A stretch of DNA of 64,000 bases from Parus major. Lineage: Eukaryota; Chordata; Aves; Passeriformes; Paridae. The notes beneath the pieces were generated by a model that saw only the letters and a program-made list of their open reading frames with translations, searched no databases and was not told where the DNA came from. Location: NCBI RefSeq assembly GCF_001522545.3, contig NC_031776.1, forward strand, positions 31,090,342 through 31,154,341, written 5' to 3'. Of the stretch, positions 1-14,800 are shown one piece after another. Position numbers and translations under genes: made by a program. Each line of letters starts with the position of its first letter. Position 1 is the stretch's first letter.

Positions 1-3000
1 TCAGCCAACTACACCAGAGCTGTCAATTTTCTATGGCACTTTTTCCCAGCATCACTAGAGATGAACACCAGGAACCATTTATTTAGGGAAAGCTGTTTGT
101 AAAGCCAGAAATCAGACAACTCCCATCAGCAGCAATTTCCAGGGCTGCTCAGAGCCCGTGCAGGAACAATATTCCTGCAATATTCCAGCATGTACAAGTG
201 CTCTGCAAAGCACAGGAGAGAGCAGGATCCCTCCTGTCTGGCATCCCACTGCTTCACACACTCCCATGCTTCCTCTCTCAGGTGCCAACCTTCTGTTTTC
301 AAACAAGATTATCTCCAAAAAAAAAAAATAAAAATAAAGCAGAAATAAATCAGAGCAAAGGAGGACTTGGTCTTTTTGTTTAGTTTTGGCTTTCCAGGGG
401 GCCGGAATGAAAAGAGGGCCCATATGTTACAGCTCCAGTTGAGCTTTATTGGGATACTAAATGCATATGCTGGCATTTCAGAATAGAAATAATGAAACTT
501 TTAGGTCTATAAAAAACGAGCCAGATATGTGGTGCAAACTCTCTGCAACTGAATATACAGGTGCATACTTTCATCTGTTGTATTTCAAATGGGGTCACTT
601 GAAATGCCCAAAATAACTCACTGCAATGACATTAAAGCACATTGTCTTTTAATGAAACTATGTATTATTGATGCCCCAGCTCCAAATATAACAACTGAAA
701 TGGCCTAGAATGTTGCAAATGCTTGTAATCCCACTTTTACCAGGGAGGTTTTTGCCACTTGTGCCTACAAGCTTTGTAGTTTTGAGCCTGGAGTGAGCTG
801 CAAAAACCAAAGGAGGCACTTTCCCCCTGAACAGGGGCAGGGAAAGAGTGGAACCTTGGCTTAAAAAGCCACAAAATGCCACAGATGTTGGGTGATATCA
901 GACACACTAAACAGCTGTTTCTAAAGCCCCCTGGCCAAGATTTGTAACTTGCTGTATCCATACAAGGGTTATCTAGATTTAATGACCTGGGAGACTCTCC
1001 AAACACAAAATTTTTCCCATTTTTTGTTTTACTGACTGGAGGCAAGAGAAGCATTGAGGTTCTACTCAGCACAAAAGAAAAAAATAAACAAACAACTGTT
1101 CTTGGGAGTCTGACCAGTTGTTTTAAAACAAAATTATCAGGCAGGCACAGAGGTGAAGATCCTTATCTGACCTAAAGGGTTTCTGGAAGCTTCATAGGGA
1201 TTGAATGAACTCACGTTTTATAAACATATCCTCAAACATGCAACAGCTTGGACACAGATTAGACATTTTTACCAGTCATTGAAAGTTTTGATTTGTTAAT
1301 CAAAGAGATGAAATGCTGCCATTATTCTCAGATTCTGGTAAGTTCCTGTCCCGTGGTCACATTAAAAAGATGAAGAGATCCTTTCAAAAAGATAATTAAA
1401 GACAGATATTGTACAAAAGCTCAGATGTATTAACACAGAATTTATATGCAAGAATTCAGGCTAACTGCAGCACAGCCAACAATAAATGTATGAATATCAT
1501 TGGCTGTGCTATTGGCTGGGTACTGGTGTTTGTAAGAAAAAATATTGTTAATAACTTTCGTTTAGAAGCTCAGCACACTTAAAAGTCAATAACCAGTGAG
1601 AACTGCATCCCCTGCCCCTGACAGGGTTATTTGTCTCCATTCCTGTAAAGAAGTCTACTGGTTTCAGTTTAAAAAGATGCTCAATTTGAAGTTTCCCAGA
1701 TTTAGACTAGAAGAAATATATCTGAAATGCCCAAGTGCCAAAGCTCCAGATTCAGGGCATTTTTTATTTATTTTTGCTCTCTATTTTCATGCTACTATTT
1801 CAAGCATGACTGTGAGCAAGTTGGGGTATTTTAGAAATCAAGAGCATTAAAACAAATCATGCTGTTAAAAAAAAACAAAAACAATTAAGTATCCTCAGAG
1901 CAGCAGACAGACAGACACAAACCAGTTTTAAATACCTAGAATCACACTGCAATCTAACCTCTGCTTCTAAATTGGCTGAGAGAAGTGCAACATGGAGGAT
2001 GGAAATAAAGAGAGGATTTAGTGAAATTTGTCTTGTATCATGATCTTGAATTACATCTACATTTCTAGAAGTATTACAGCTATCCTGTAGCTTAAATACA
2101 CTTGTTAAATAAGAAAAACCTACCTATGGTTTAAGTTTGACTCTTCCCAACAGTCCTTAAATTTAGAGAAAATAAACACATTTTAGCCATGGTGAGCATT
2201 TAAAACCTGTCCACAAAGGCTAAATTCTTACTTTTCCACATAAATTGTAAGAACACTTTTTTTGGTACCTACTATCCATGGTACAACAATTTCTAACAAA
2301 AAGAAATCTGTCAGACAGGAATATTTCCACTGAAATTCCAGGTAAATATACTATTTTTTTTAATCAAAGTTCTTTCATTTTCCCTAGAATTTCAATGAAG
2401 TTTTAAGCAGCTCATCATATGAAGAAATGCATTGCAACAGTTTGTGTTTACCATGAAAAGTCTGACAAACAAGTTAGAATCTATTTTATTTTATGGATTT
2501 TAACTTTTCCTTTCAGTGTGTGTGTGTGGAGGAGGTTATGGGTTTTGAGGTTATTTGAGGGACATGTAACTATATTTACAATTACATTAAAAAAAATAAA
2601 AATCTTCCTATTTCAGAGGAAGGGAAACAGAACTGGATCGAGGACCACAGGAGATATTTGAAGATCAGAGATCCAGAATAAGTTTAATAATCCAGAAGAG
2701 CTGGACTCTGAAGACAGAGGGTAACTGTGTGAAAAGGCAGGTAGATCCAAACTTCCAACCCTTAGACATTTCCTTTCCTCTATCCTTTCCTTATCTCTAA
2801 AACAGGGTGCAGGTACTTCCACAGTCCAGGATGTTACACACGGGGAAAATCATTTTACCGATCGAAAGGATGGAATAATTCTGCAAAAAGTGACAGCAGG
2901 CACCAGCAGTATCTTACCTATTCTAACAAACTGAGTCTTGCTGTGACCTGACTTTTATATTTCACATTGTCAAAGCCTTAACTTTTAGAACTGCAAACTT

Positions 3001-6000
3001 TACCCATGGAAAACAGTACCCCAATTAGAAAGGATCTGTAGGAGCTTTATGGCATTCCTACAGCTTAACAGTTGTGAGAGACTATTTTTATATTAAAGTA
3101 TTTGAACAGACTTCTGAAAATCAAAGCAGATTTCCTTCTATAGAGAAATACAGCACGTCTTCAGAAGTGTATTGAGTGCTGAAAAAAAACATTCATTTTG
3201 AAAATAGTTTTGCATTGTCCTTTAACTTGCATTAGTATAATGTAATTATAATTACTGAAACTGATGTGACCTGTGCACCCCCACTGATAGGTGTTAAAGC
3301 TTGTTTTTGTCCTGCTGAAACCTCTAGAACACAAATGCAGTGGGAGTCATGAATGCAAAGGTGACTATTTTAAGAGTCCCTCATTTTAGCTGCCTTTGAG
3401 AAGTTCTGAATTTGGAACAGAGAAAAATGAATCCTTACAAAACTGTCAGCTGGACACCAAATAACGAATACGCCCCAAAAAATTATAAGGAAGAGCTATT
3501 AAAACTTACATTCAGACTGAGGTATCTGAGAACACAGAGGCAGGCTGAAACTTTTTTTATAAAACCATTTCTAGTGTAACCGCCTATCTGTGTTCCATTT
3601 TTGTATGAAGGTAAAAGAAGATATTTGCTTGGCATTTTCCTTGATATTCTTGTTTGGTTCCTCCCTTAACTCACAGGTGGTTGTCTTGCAATGCTGTTCT
3701 TGAGGAAGATAAACAGAAATAGAATAAATTCTCTTCACATCTCCATTTGGGATCTGGAGACCTAAGGCTGCTACCCTGGTTGGAGCCCATCCACACCTTC
3801 CCAAAACCAAACCTGGAGATTTATATTTATTTCTCTATGCATGGCTCTCCTGAATATGCCAAGAATGGAACAAGGCATGTGAGCACAAGACCAGAAGAAA
3901 TTCACACTCATGACATTTCATCTCCTACAAAATGTTTGTTCTCTGAGCATTTTAATGAACTTAGAAATATGAAAACCAGGGAAGATCCAAACTGAAAAGC
4001 ATTGGTTGTTGAAAGATAATTAGTTGCCTTCACAGCCCTTTTCATCATCCCTATCGATTTCAGAGACAAGACACGTATCAGGGCACCCCTATTTAATTAG
4101 AAGGCTGGTGAGCAGCTCCAGAGCCAAAACAAGCTGCCAAGTACAATTAAGTAGGCTGCCAGAGTACAGCACAATCTTAGAGATTTTCCTTTTATAAAGG
4201 GAAATTAGGAATGCACCATCCCAGGCAGCTCAGTTACTTACTAGACAAATTTTAAAACCTGATTTTACATACATGTCTAAACAGAATTCCAATTCAAAGT
4301 TGCTTTCTGATGAAAAAAATTTGGATACCTCAACTGGGTGTGGGAAAAGATGTCTGATCAGAATTCTCCAGCCCATTTTAGTGTGTAGGAGCCTGAGGAC
4401 CTGTTCTCAGAAGTTAAACACACAGCACATCATGCTAAGGACACCTCGACATAGTTCTTCACAGCTGTCCCATACCCCGTTATCTTCTATTTAATCTTCA
4501 GTTTTAACAAGTGAGAGTTCAATTCCTGCCATTTAACATCATAAACTAGTAAAACTCTCACAGAGGTGTTCCCAGACTCTAAGAATGTGCAGTTTTAAAA
4601 ATGCAAAAACACTCACTGTCCCTTTACTGGTCAGTATGGTCAAGAATTTCTTTATGTAGCACATCAGACAAAGCACTAAAATTCACACCTGGAAGGATTA
4701 TATTGGAATAAAGTAACAGATATTTTGGAACTGAGGGTAAATTGGGAAAATTATCACAATTGTAAGAAATTTTACTGGTTCATTTTGCTAATAAACCTAC
4801 AAAATGCCAAAACAACAATGGTCACTCTGACAAGAAAGTTTAGTCATAATTTAATTTCAGTACTGTCCTATCAATATTTATTTACATTTACTGTATTGTC
4901 AGATAATCTGTAGCACTAATCTAAGTTATCACTTAGATCTTTAGACAAAAAACTCATTTCTATGGCCAGATAACTTGAAATAAAGAGATGACTGAAAATG
5001 TTACCTTGTTCATTCAGTTAGACCAAATGGCAGATTTTATCACATACTACTCTATATTTTATCATGGGTCATGATCAAAGTAACATTCAACTAACATTTC
5101 CATCTCTGATAGGGAAAATTATGTTACTTGCACAAAGCAGTGAGATAGCCCAGGTAATTCAAGTAAAATGGATTGATTTCAGCTCACCAACTAAAAGAAA
5201 GCAGACCCTGGCTCTACTTCTTGTACAGCTGCTGGAATGCCAGGAATTCTTCAAGTGTGAAGCAGATTACTAGTGCTCCTTTAATAAAAAACACCAAGCA
5301 ATGAAAATTCACCCTTCTTGCACAAATTCAATTAAAAAGTCAAGTTCTGAACACAAACAATTTTGCTAGATAGATCAAAAGTCAGAAAGAAAAACAAAAA
5401 AAGTAAATCCTCTGTGCAATCTTTTATCTTTCTAAACTGAAATGTAAACAAACCTTCTAGGGAGGGAAGCAACTGTCTGGCTCTCTGTTGGATGTAGCTG
5501 TAGGGAGGAATTGCAGGCCCTTCAGACAAATCTCTTCCTCAGACAATGTGTTAATCTCAACAATCTATTGCTAAGGGCTGCAATAAAGAGCCCTGTCATC
5601 AATCCTCCTTCAGTGTTGTAGCACGGGGATGCTCCGACAGCAAGGATGCCACAGACACGTGGCACACATAAAACAGCTCTGCACTCAGTCTGCAACTCCA
5701 GAGCAAACCCAAGGGATCACATCAGCTGTGAGCCCCAAGTCATTAAGCAAAAATTGAAATTAAATGTGAGCCATACCAGCAAATTCCCTTTGTTCTGTGT
5801 TTTTTTTTTTAAACAAGCTCTGTTAGTAGTTTTTAAATGCGGTAATTCTAAACAAACCGTCTTGCAGCGTTCTAGAACTGATGCAGTTTTCTTCCAGCTG
5901 CATGGTCTTGACAACAGGCAGCAATAGGAAATCATGTCCAGCAATTCAAAGACTGGGAAGAGCTTCCCTGACAGACCCAGAGTTGTAAAACCAAAAGAAA

Positions 6001-6620
6001 ACCCACTAAGTGATTGACAAACCACACTGCTCTGCATCTGCCCAATTTTAGAGTAATTGGCTTGACACATCTTCTGCTAATTCTGATCAAAGTAACAGAC
6101 TTGCAATCCTGTCTGATGAGCTTAATTTATTTAGACAGAAAACAGTCCAGATAATATAATAAAAAATGTGATGATAAGACAGGGGGATATTACAAAGTTG
6201 TACACGCTATTTACAAAATGTAATCATGTCAATAAAACTCAAACTACATCAATTTTTCTCTTCTGTTCTATGCACAACTCCAAGGAGCAAGCTCTTGAAA
6301 AGCCTTACAAACATATTCCCAGGATAAAAACTGTTGTATCAAGCAGCATATAAATATATTTTTACCATACAAAGATTTTCTGCTGTTGATCTTTTTGCTT
6401 TTCTTTCCTGTTATGCAGCCTTCAAAACTAGGATGAAAATGTTGTGTCAGTATGCAGGGAATGTTTAAAGCAGAGGTGATACACACTTCATTTGGAGTCC
6501 AAATGACTTTTCATTGGAAGACACTAAGCACCAACAATCCATGGAATCACCTAAAATACTCTGACCTAATTTTTCTGAAATGATGATCATAGTTTCTGAA
6601 AATCCATTTTCAAGATTTCT

Positions 6621-6663
6621 GGGTTAAAATTTTAAATGGGTTAAAATTTTAAATGGGTTAAAA
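6621..6663. repeat. 17-bp tandem repeat, 2.5 copies
   Basis: GGGTTAAAATTTTAAAT occurs at 6621-6637 and 6638-6654, followed by the first nine bases of a third copy. Each unit contains the 12-bp perfect palindrome TTAAAATTTTAA. The copies are identical, which suggests a recent duplication. Confidence 0.95.
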
Positions 6664-6793
6664 GGTCTTCTACAATTATCAGAAACAGCAAAAGTTTTCC
6701 AAATTTTTGGCTATGCTATATATATAACACTATATTTTTTAAAGCATTTTTTCAGATTATTGAAAGCAAAAAACCCCAAACACACAGACAGGA

Positions 6794-6813
6794 ACACACA
6801 CACACACACACAC
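6794..6813. repeat. (AC)10 microsatellite
   Basis: Ten uninterrupted AC units, in TMEM163 intron 2. It is short and probably only mildly polymorphic. Confidence 0.97.
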
Positions 6814-9800
6814 TTTTATCTGTCTTAGATCTTCATCTGCTTTCCTTTCAGAGATCAGCCAATATCTATTCACTCTCTGGCTCCCCATATCAGTAATGAT
6901 GGGTTTGGGTTGGGTTATTTTTTTTAATTTCTAAATCATGTTGAGAATACTTACTAGTTTAAAAAAGCAAGAAGCCTAGAATTACTAACACCAGAATGCT
7001 GGACTTATATTTACAAAAAATCCAGTGGTCTGGATTAGTAGTCACCAATCCTGACCCTTGAGCCTGAGATTAATTTAGTAGTAGTGGTGGGTTTTGTGAT
7101 GCCTGTGATTGTAACACTACTGCAGCACTGCACATTGACCAAAGATGTCTTGCTCACCATTCCCACTGTGCCAGACCTGGTGTTTTCCTTCCTTGGCAAG
7201 GGGAGGCTTTCAAGCCCCGTGCTCGGTGCAGCCCCAGCCTGAGCCCCCGAGTGACGCAAACGCCGCTGCCCCCGCTGATTCCACTCATGATTTCCCTCTC
7301 CTGCTGCCTGATGAGGGACACATCTTCCTTCTGCAAAGCCTTCCCAGCCAAAACAGGTATTTCATATTCAATGGCAGCTCTAACTATGCTAGCTCTTGCA
7401 CTCCCAGCCTCCCCCAGAGGTGAGACATCCCTTTATGTTTACAAGTTATTGTATTGGTTTTGGGTTGCTCTTAGTCATCCTTCCAGCTGCCTGGGGCTCA
7501 GGGCCGTAAGACAATGCTAAATCTGCTTTGCAGCAGCACAAAAGAGACTGGAGCAAGTTCATTCAGCCACTTTAAGAGAAAAATCAAGAATAAAAAAATC
7601 AGCAGTGTAAAGTGAATGTAAATGATCTGAAGTTAATGCTTGCAAGCAAACGAGTTAGTTATCTTTGCAGTCCTGTTATAGAAGAGTCTAACAAATATTT
7701 ACTACTCCTCCCAAACATATCAACTCTACTATTGCAACATCCAAACAAGTAGGTGATATTATATTAAAAGTAGCTTACTTTTGGAAAGCAGAGAGAACAA
7801 GTTATTTTTTGTCACCCATGCAAAGAGGATTCCAGTGAGTTCCGGAGTACTCTGAACTCACCTCACTGTGTATTTCATGGTAATTTGATTGCATGCATAG
7901 GAGGTCAGAGGCCAGAGTCTCAGAATGTGTAAATTTACACCAAGTTCCTCAGATATTGTATATTTATACTACTTGAACATCTTCATACAATTGTCTGTGT
8001 TTGTAACACTCAGCTGAAATTTAAAATTTCCCATTTTGAAGAGAGTGTAGTAAAGAAGTCTAAAAATTTCCATGGAAATTATTGAGGTAACTTGATCAGT
8101 GACAGTGCTGGCTAAAATACAACTGAAAATATCATTTTGCAAATATATGTTCGAAATGGTGAAAAATAATATTCTTTCTTCAAATGAAAATTTTTAACAG
8201 CTTAAGTATCCTGGTTACTTCCTTTTGCATACTATCTCTTTAAAAATATGCAGCCATACACTACTTCATTTTGCCAAAAAATAAAATAAAGAAAAGGCAA
8301 TTGAACGGAATTGCCAGAGAGAAAGGAAATTAATTCAGAGCTTGTACTGAGGCTTCTCTGGGGTCGGAAGTAGGAATGACACAGCTGCTTCTGATGGAAG
8401 CCATGAGATTAGTCACAGTTCACACAAAAAGTCTTGAAAGGGCTTAAGAACAATTCTGAAAGTTGTTCTGCAGCAAGAATTTCTCCTTGTACAGGAAGGG
8501 AGGTGATCACTCTGAACACACACAGTGCAGACAGGTAGTTCTAATAACGTTTGTAAAATGGATTTGCAATCTCCCATGCATCAGAAAGCTCTTATGACAC
8601 AGAAAGTAATCTTTATAATATGCATATATCTACAGGCTCATCTTTTCAAAGAAAAGAATTATTTATTTCTGGCCTCTGTTGCATTTTTTATAAATATATG
8701 ACTAAAAAAGAAGGGCCATGGTTCAGGATCAGTCACTGGGTACACGACAAGCCCACTTTCTGTGGCATGTAGTACTGCACTGTATTTTGAGTTATCAGCC
8801 ACAAGACTGTACAAACTGTCCAGAAGGGATCTTGGGGCACAACTCTCTCTGCTATGTTATCCAAAACTCCGCTACACAAATGACCTCTTGGAATGACAGC
8901 TCACATCCAACAGACATTCCAAACTGATGTAATCAAAGTCCTGATCGTGGCTTGATGGATTCCACTCACAACAAGGAAAATTCAGAGGAGGAAAGGATAA
9001 AAAGACTAAGTCATACTCTAAAGATTCCATTTATTTACATTTTTTTATTTTTTTTTCCTTCCCAGGAATGCATAGCTAAAGCAGCCCTCTTTTGTATAAA
9101 TTCTTCTTTGGAATCTGCTTTTGTCATAGCAGGAACAAAATGACAGATCCCTACCTGGCCAGCTGTGTGATAAAGCCACTCTGATTTCACTGTTTTGCTT
9201 TAACAAGTTGTGTTTTGGTTTAACAAGATCAACAGGTTACAAACCTTTCAGTAGGAATTATGAGCAAACTCCTACACTGGTGTGGCTTTTATATTCTTCT
9301 AATTCCCAGCCCAGAAGAAATATCTGTGTTCACCCGTTTTTGTACAATTATAACTATTTATAAAATTAATCTTGCCCATTAGTAGCTCAAACACCTCCTC
9401 CCAGTGAGTGTGACTGGCACCCACACTGTCCAAGGCTGGTTCCCCTGTGCTGGGGTGGCCCAGAGCTCATCTCACAGTGACCTCAGCTGGGACCTCACTG
9501 AGCACAGAGATCTGATAACCACTGACTCATACACATTTGCAGAACACTTCCATTAACACTAATTTAATTGGAAATATTTTCAATATCAGAGTCTCAAAAG
9601 AGAATGACTTGTTGGGGTGTGATACTAATGAAGTAGGGTCTAAAATAAGTGACTTCCTTAAGAAATGGGTAAAAACTTTTGACCAGTTATTGCTTTTGCT
9701 GCAAAAGAAGCATTTACTCAAAACCAAATGCAATAAAGGAGTAAAAGGCCCTTATCCAGAGTTATTAAGTAAATTTGATGGCAAGAACTTTAAATAAAAT

Positions 9801-11841
9801 TGTGAATAATTTTTGTTCATGCTGTACATTAATACAAATTATTCTCTCAATTATTTCTTCTATTATTTCATGTCATGAAACAACAGGAATCAGTGATTAT
9901 TTGATCCATATCTTTGATGTTTTTTAACAAATTTGGGATTAAAAGTCTGCAGCTTTATACTGACGCAAATGGAATCAATGAATTCTTCAATTCTACTGTG
10001 AAAGAAATTGTAAAAACAGGTGTTGGCATTTGGGAGCTGCAGTACTGAACACAGGCCAGATGATTAATTTCATGACAGGTACCATGGAGAGCAGTCTCAG
10101 AAAGAAAAGTTCATTGAGACAGAAGAATATATGCACAAACAAATGGAAACATTTTTAGAAATACTCAGTAAGATTAGACATTTAACATTCATTCAAATTG
10201 GCTGTTTGTGCCAATCTAGTTTCCCTATATAACTCAGGTTCCACATATCTAAAACACACAGTCTTTATCATTTATTGATACAACTAGCTTGGCAGATTTA
10301 GACAGAAGTCTAATTGGCATCCAGCAATAACCAGATTCAGATTTTTACACCTCAAGGAAAGGTTAATCACAGTCACTTTGATTATTTGAAAATTTGGATC
10401 TCACAATGGTCAGAGGCTGGGCCTTTAACACCCTGTGATGTTCAGAAAAACTCTCAGAAAAACTAAAAAATCTGCTGGTGTTAATGGGTTGTTTTTTTTT
10501 AAATCTCTGGCAGCTGACCTGAAATGGATGTACAGCATCTGTTCCCTCTCAGCACCGCTTTAAATTTGTACAGTTCCATACCCAGAACATTTTCAATTCC
10601 TTGTAAAATTAACTCTGTGAGTAAGTTCTGAACCATACGCAAAATAACTGTCAAAATAAAGCACATCAGGAAGGAACTTGCTCATCCTTAAACCTCAAAA
10701 GAACTACTGAAGTATCCATGTAAAAGTTTATCACAGCTAGGATAATGAAAACATCCTTTCTTTCCCTAATAATAAAGAAACCCTAGTAGAGCTTGAAGAA
10801 CAATTTGTAACTCACCTTTTATTTTACAACAAGACAGAATATTCTCTAAATAAAAATACCTAGAAACAGCATCAAAGGAAACCCTGTATAATGTCATTAC
10901 ACAGGGTTGTAGAGATTATTATAAGCTTTAAAAGATGGAGGAGTGTCTGCATAGCAAGTCCTGCAGAGATGGGTGATTTCCTAAATCTTTTCCTAAAGAG
11001 TTTGGTCAATTAATGATATACCTTGAAGTTATTTTAAAGCTAAAGGTCCTCACTCAGAAGATCTACAGATTTTAGTTCAGTGTGTTTCTTGTGACACATA
11101 ACTCCATTATTAGAATGTGAAAATTACACATTATTATTATTACAAATTATTTTCCCTTTGGTTTCTTTTGGAACTACTGCAGAACAAGCACCATCCCCAA
11201 AGCTTCTCAAGAGCTGAAAAGCAGTAAAAACAACTGGCTAAAGCCACTCCCTCCACCCCTAGGTGTTACTAAGGATTTGAGAAGCTGTAAGGAAGTACAA
11301 AGCAGAATTCACATGGAATCAAATGCAAACTAGCCACTTGTTTACATCTTCCAACTAAAGAAAAGGACAGCTTAGCTCAGGAAAGGTGCTAAACAAATGC
11401 ATCCATGTGTTTTCCATGTGTCTGTGTAGGCACAATCACACATGCCTTGGGAGGAGGGAAGGTGAGCTGAACTGAGCTGACAGATATGGCATTTGTGACA
11501 TTTGTGGAAACACAGAATGGAAATGGAGCTGGCCTCAACCATCAAAGACAGGAGGAGTCACACTTGTCAGCACCCATCACCAGCAGGTCCTTGCTCAGCC
11601 TTGTGTCACCAGCAGAAAATGCTTCAGGTGGGGGAAAACAAGAGGAATTGTGTGGAGGCTTAAAAAACCTCTTTAAACTCACCCCCCAGGCCCAGCTACT
11701 CCTTTTCCCACCTCCCACAGCATCTGCTGCCCAAGCAGAGAGAGCAGCACAGTGCAGATGGGGAGAGGAGAGGCTCAAAAGCACAGGTGAGCCTTGGGCA
11801 AGGCTGAGACCTGCTTCATCCATCCTGCCACATCTCCATCT

Positions 11842-11855
11842 GTTGCCATGACAAC
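11842..11855. promoter_or_regulatory. X-box (RFX) motif in TMEM163 intron 2
   Basis: GTTGCCATGACAAC fits the RYYNYY-N(1-3)-RRNRAC X-box pattern and differs from the ideal palindrome GTTGCCATGGCAAC at one base. It is a candidate RFX-bound intronic element only. Confidence 0.4.
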
Positions 11856-14800
11856 ACTGACATCTCCCCATGCTGGGAAGTGCTCTTACTCTAAATATTG
11901 TATAAATGAACATAAATCTTGAATATATCTCATGCAGCTATTGTTTGTGGAAGGGGGACAGTATTCCTCTTAGTTTTATTAAAGGAAGAAACATTACACT
12001 CATCAGTCACACTGTTACTCACTGAACATTGAAGAATTTCAGCAGTGCAAACCAGAAAAAATGTTAATATTTTTTATGAGAAGCAGCATAGTAAGGAGTT
12101 CAGTATCTTGAGCACAGAAAAGGACAGTTTCAACTGATTTTAGAAAAAGTCCTGAAAAATTCAGGTGTATCAGAAAGCAAGACTTTCACAACAATTTACA
12201 ACAAAGAAACTTAAGGTGTATCAAATAATTTATTTTTTTTAAATGTCCCAATAAGCTAAAGTGAATATTTTTTGGAGATTTCCAATTAACAGGTTTGGAT
12301 ATTTTAATTTTTAATTTCTTTTGTATATTAATCATAAACATTGAACAGTTTTTTAGGCTAATAACACTCCCATCTCTACATGATTTTCAAGGCAGGTACT
12401 TGTAAACCTGCAACAGTGATTCCATTATTTTTAATTCTACAGTCATAAAAGTGTTCGAGACAAACCTAGAAATAAATTAAATGTTCTAGTTTTCTGTTTG
12501 ATTAAAATAATTTAAGAACAAATATGCAAACAAAGAGAAAAAAAGAACAGCCAGTCTTTAAAAAATCAGTTTTCCACTGAAAAGGCCTATGAAGACATTC
12601 ATGTATGAATTATAATGAAAAACCACCCACAACAGAAAGCAGCCTCTTGAGCTTTCTATCCTGCCCCTCCTTTCCAGGCAGAGAGTATGGAGCTTCTCCT
12701 AAGGTCTGATAACACATATTTATACTTTTTATTACTTATATACATCTATTGCAGAATCAGATAACACTGGGGAGCAGGGTATTTTTGTTGGCAAATACAC
12801 AGCAATGTTGTAAAGAACTATAAGGAAATGCATTAAATAAGGTCAGACTCATCTTTAATCATTCCCTGCATTTTATTTATAGATAGGCAGATAGATATTT
12901 CATCTTCTCATTTTTCTTTCAGGCCCACTTTTGGTGGCTGCTGTAGCATTTAAATAGAGTTAATCAGTTCCCTCCAGAGCAAAGGCAAGTACTATAAACA
13001 GAGCTGCAGGGCTCAAGGGATGTTCAGCAAATGTGTTCAATCAACACTTGCTCCTTCTGGAATAAAGAGGACGTGCCTCTGCATCAGATTCAGCCCTTTC
13101 TGCTGTTTGAACAGTGGGGGCCTCTGCCTGAGCCTCGATGAGATTTGGATCGAGGGGAAAAGGCCAAGGGGTTATTCTAAAACCGAACTGCAACGCCCAG
13201 TTTCCATCTAATGGGGATTATCTCATTTGCATTTGAAAACCTGCGCCCACCCCAAAGGTGAGAGTCACAAAAGGAGGCACGTGCAGGGCTGGAGCTGCTG
13301 GTGGGGAGGCAGGTTCCAGTTTACTCTCCCAGGACTCTTAATCTATGTGAACAATGCGGTTATTATCACTGAAATAAAGATTTTTATTAAGCAAACTAAT
13401 ACAATCTGGAAACACAATATTATCTCTTTTTTTTTTCTGATTGAGTTCATTTTAATAGCAAATATCAAGCTCATGAGCATAGCAATTTTTGGAACATGAG
13501 GTGGTGCAAAATTTGCTGCTTTTAAATACAATGGCAAAAAAAAAGTCATTTAGACATAATAAACATTGAAGAAAGGATCCTGGTGAATGTCACCAATAAA
13601 TATCAGGTGGAAGTCCTGATTCTCTAAACTACAGCATAGAAACTGGCAATTTGAGCCATGTCCAATATCTCCTTTAAATTGGCTAAGATTACCCAAATTC
13701 TTATATCTAATGCTCTCTCTCATTATTGTAGTAGATTATAGGTTAATTCTGAAAAGATTTAGAGCCTTCCCAACCTATCACTTTACATCCCTGAAATCCT
13801 TTAAGGAAAGAACACAGGGCCATTGTGCACACAGACACATAGGTTCCTTTCATCTCTAGAGCCAAGCTGCACGACTCAAATTTCCCATTAATTAGATAAA
13901 CTTTCAGAGGATTATTTGCTAATTATCCTCAGCTGGTTTTCAGCATATGAAAAAATAGAAGAAAGAAAGAAAAAAAAGAGAAATACCAGGACTTCTCTAA
14001 GAAACCTGGAATGTGGAGAGCAATATGGGAATGCCCCACAGATGCTCTGGAATCCTCTGACCACAACATTCCAGGTGTAACAATCTACTTGTGTTAACTG
14101 CTCTGGGTAACAGATACCCAAGGTCTACCAGACTTCAAACTCATCCAACACCAGACAGGACTTTAAAATAACATAATTTCACTAAAAAGTGTGTTTAAGC
14201 AACTCATTGACAGATTTGTAAACAGACATAAAAAATAAGTGTGATGTCTAATAGCTATGTGTCGTTTATCCATGGGAATTTCCTTCTTTTTCATTCTGCT
14301 AGCAGAGCTAAGGGCAGATACAGGAGGGATTTTTGCATTTGTAATAACCAAGAACCAATTCTTAAGTGAAGCCAGTTTTCCATGCAGTCTCCTCCTAACA
14401 CAGAAACACTTGGTTAGGAATTTTCCCTCATAAACCTCCCTACTAGGAACTTGGTAATCTGTCAGTTTTACCCATAATGTTTCACCCTGACACAAAATTC
14501 AAGCACAACATATTTGCCACATCCTTACTAATGAAGTGTTATTTCTGGCAGTCTTATGATGCTACATGATGGTGCTTTTGAAGCCTGTAGCCCTTTCTGC
14601 CAGACCTAAAAGAGAACTAACATGAGGTGTACTAAGGGTATATCCATATGATGCTAACAGGATTCATTCTGCCAGAACAGCTCATGTCCTGGTGCATAAT
14701 ATGTATTTTGACAATCCCTTTTCACACAACATGGTCACTGCCACTAAGAAGTGCATGCTAACTTTTGCATATGATCAAAACTCTGTGGCAGATGAATTGA

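Noticed and set aside
11486..11913. Overlapping 121- and 123-codon frames on opposite strands
   Set aside because: Mutual shadowing in a GC-richer patch; no family resemblance and no splice context.
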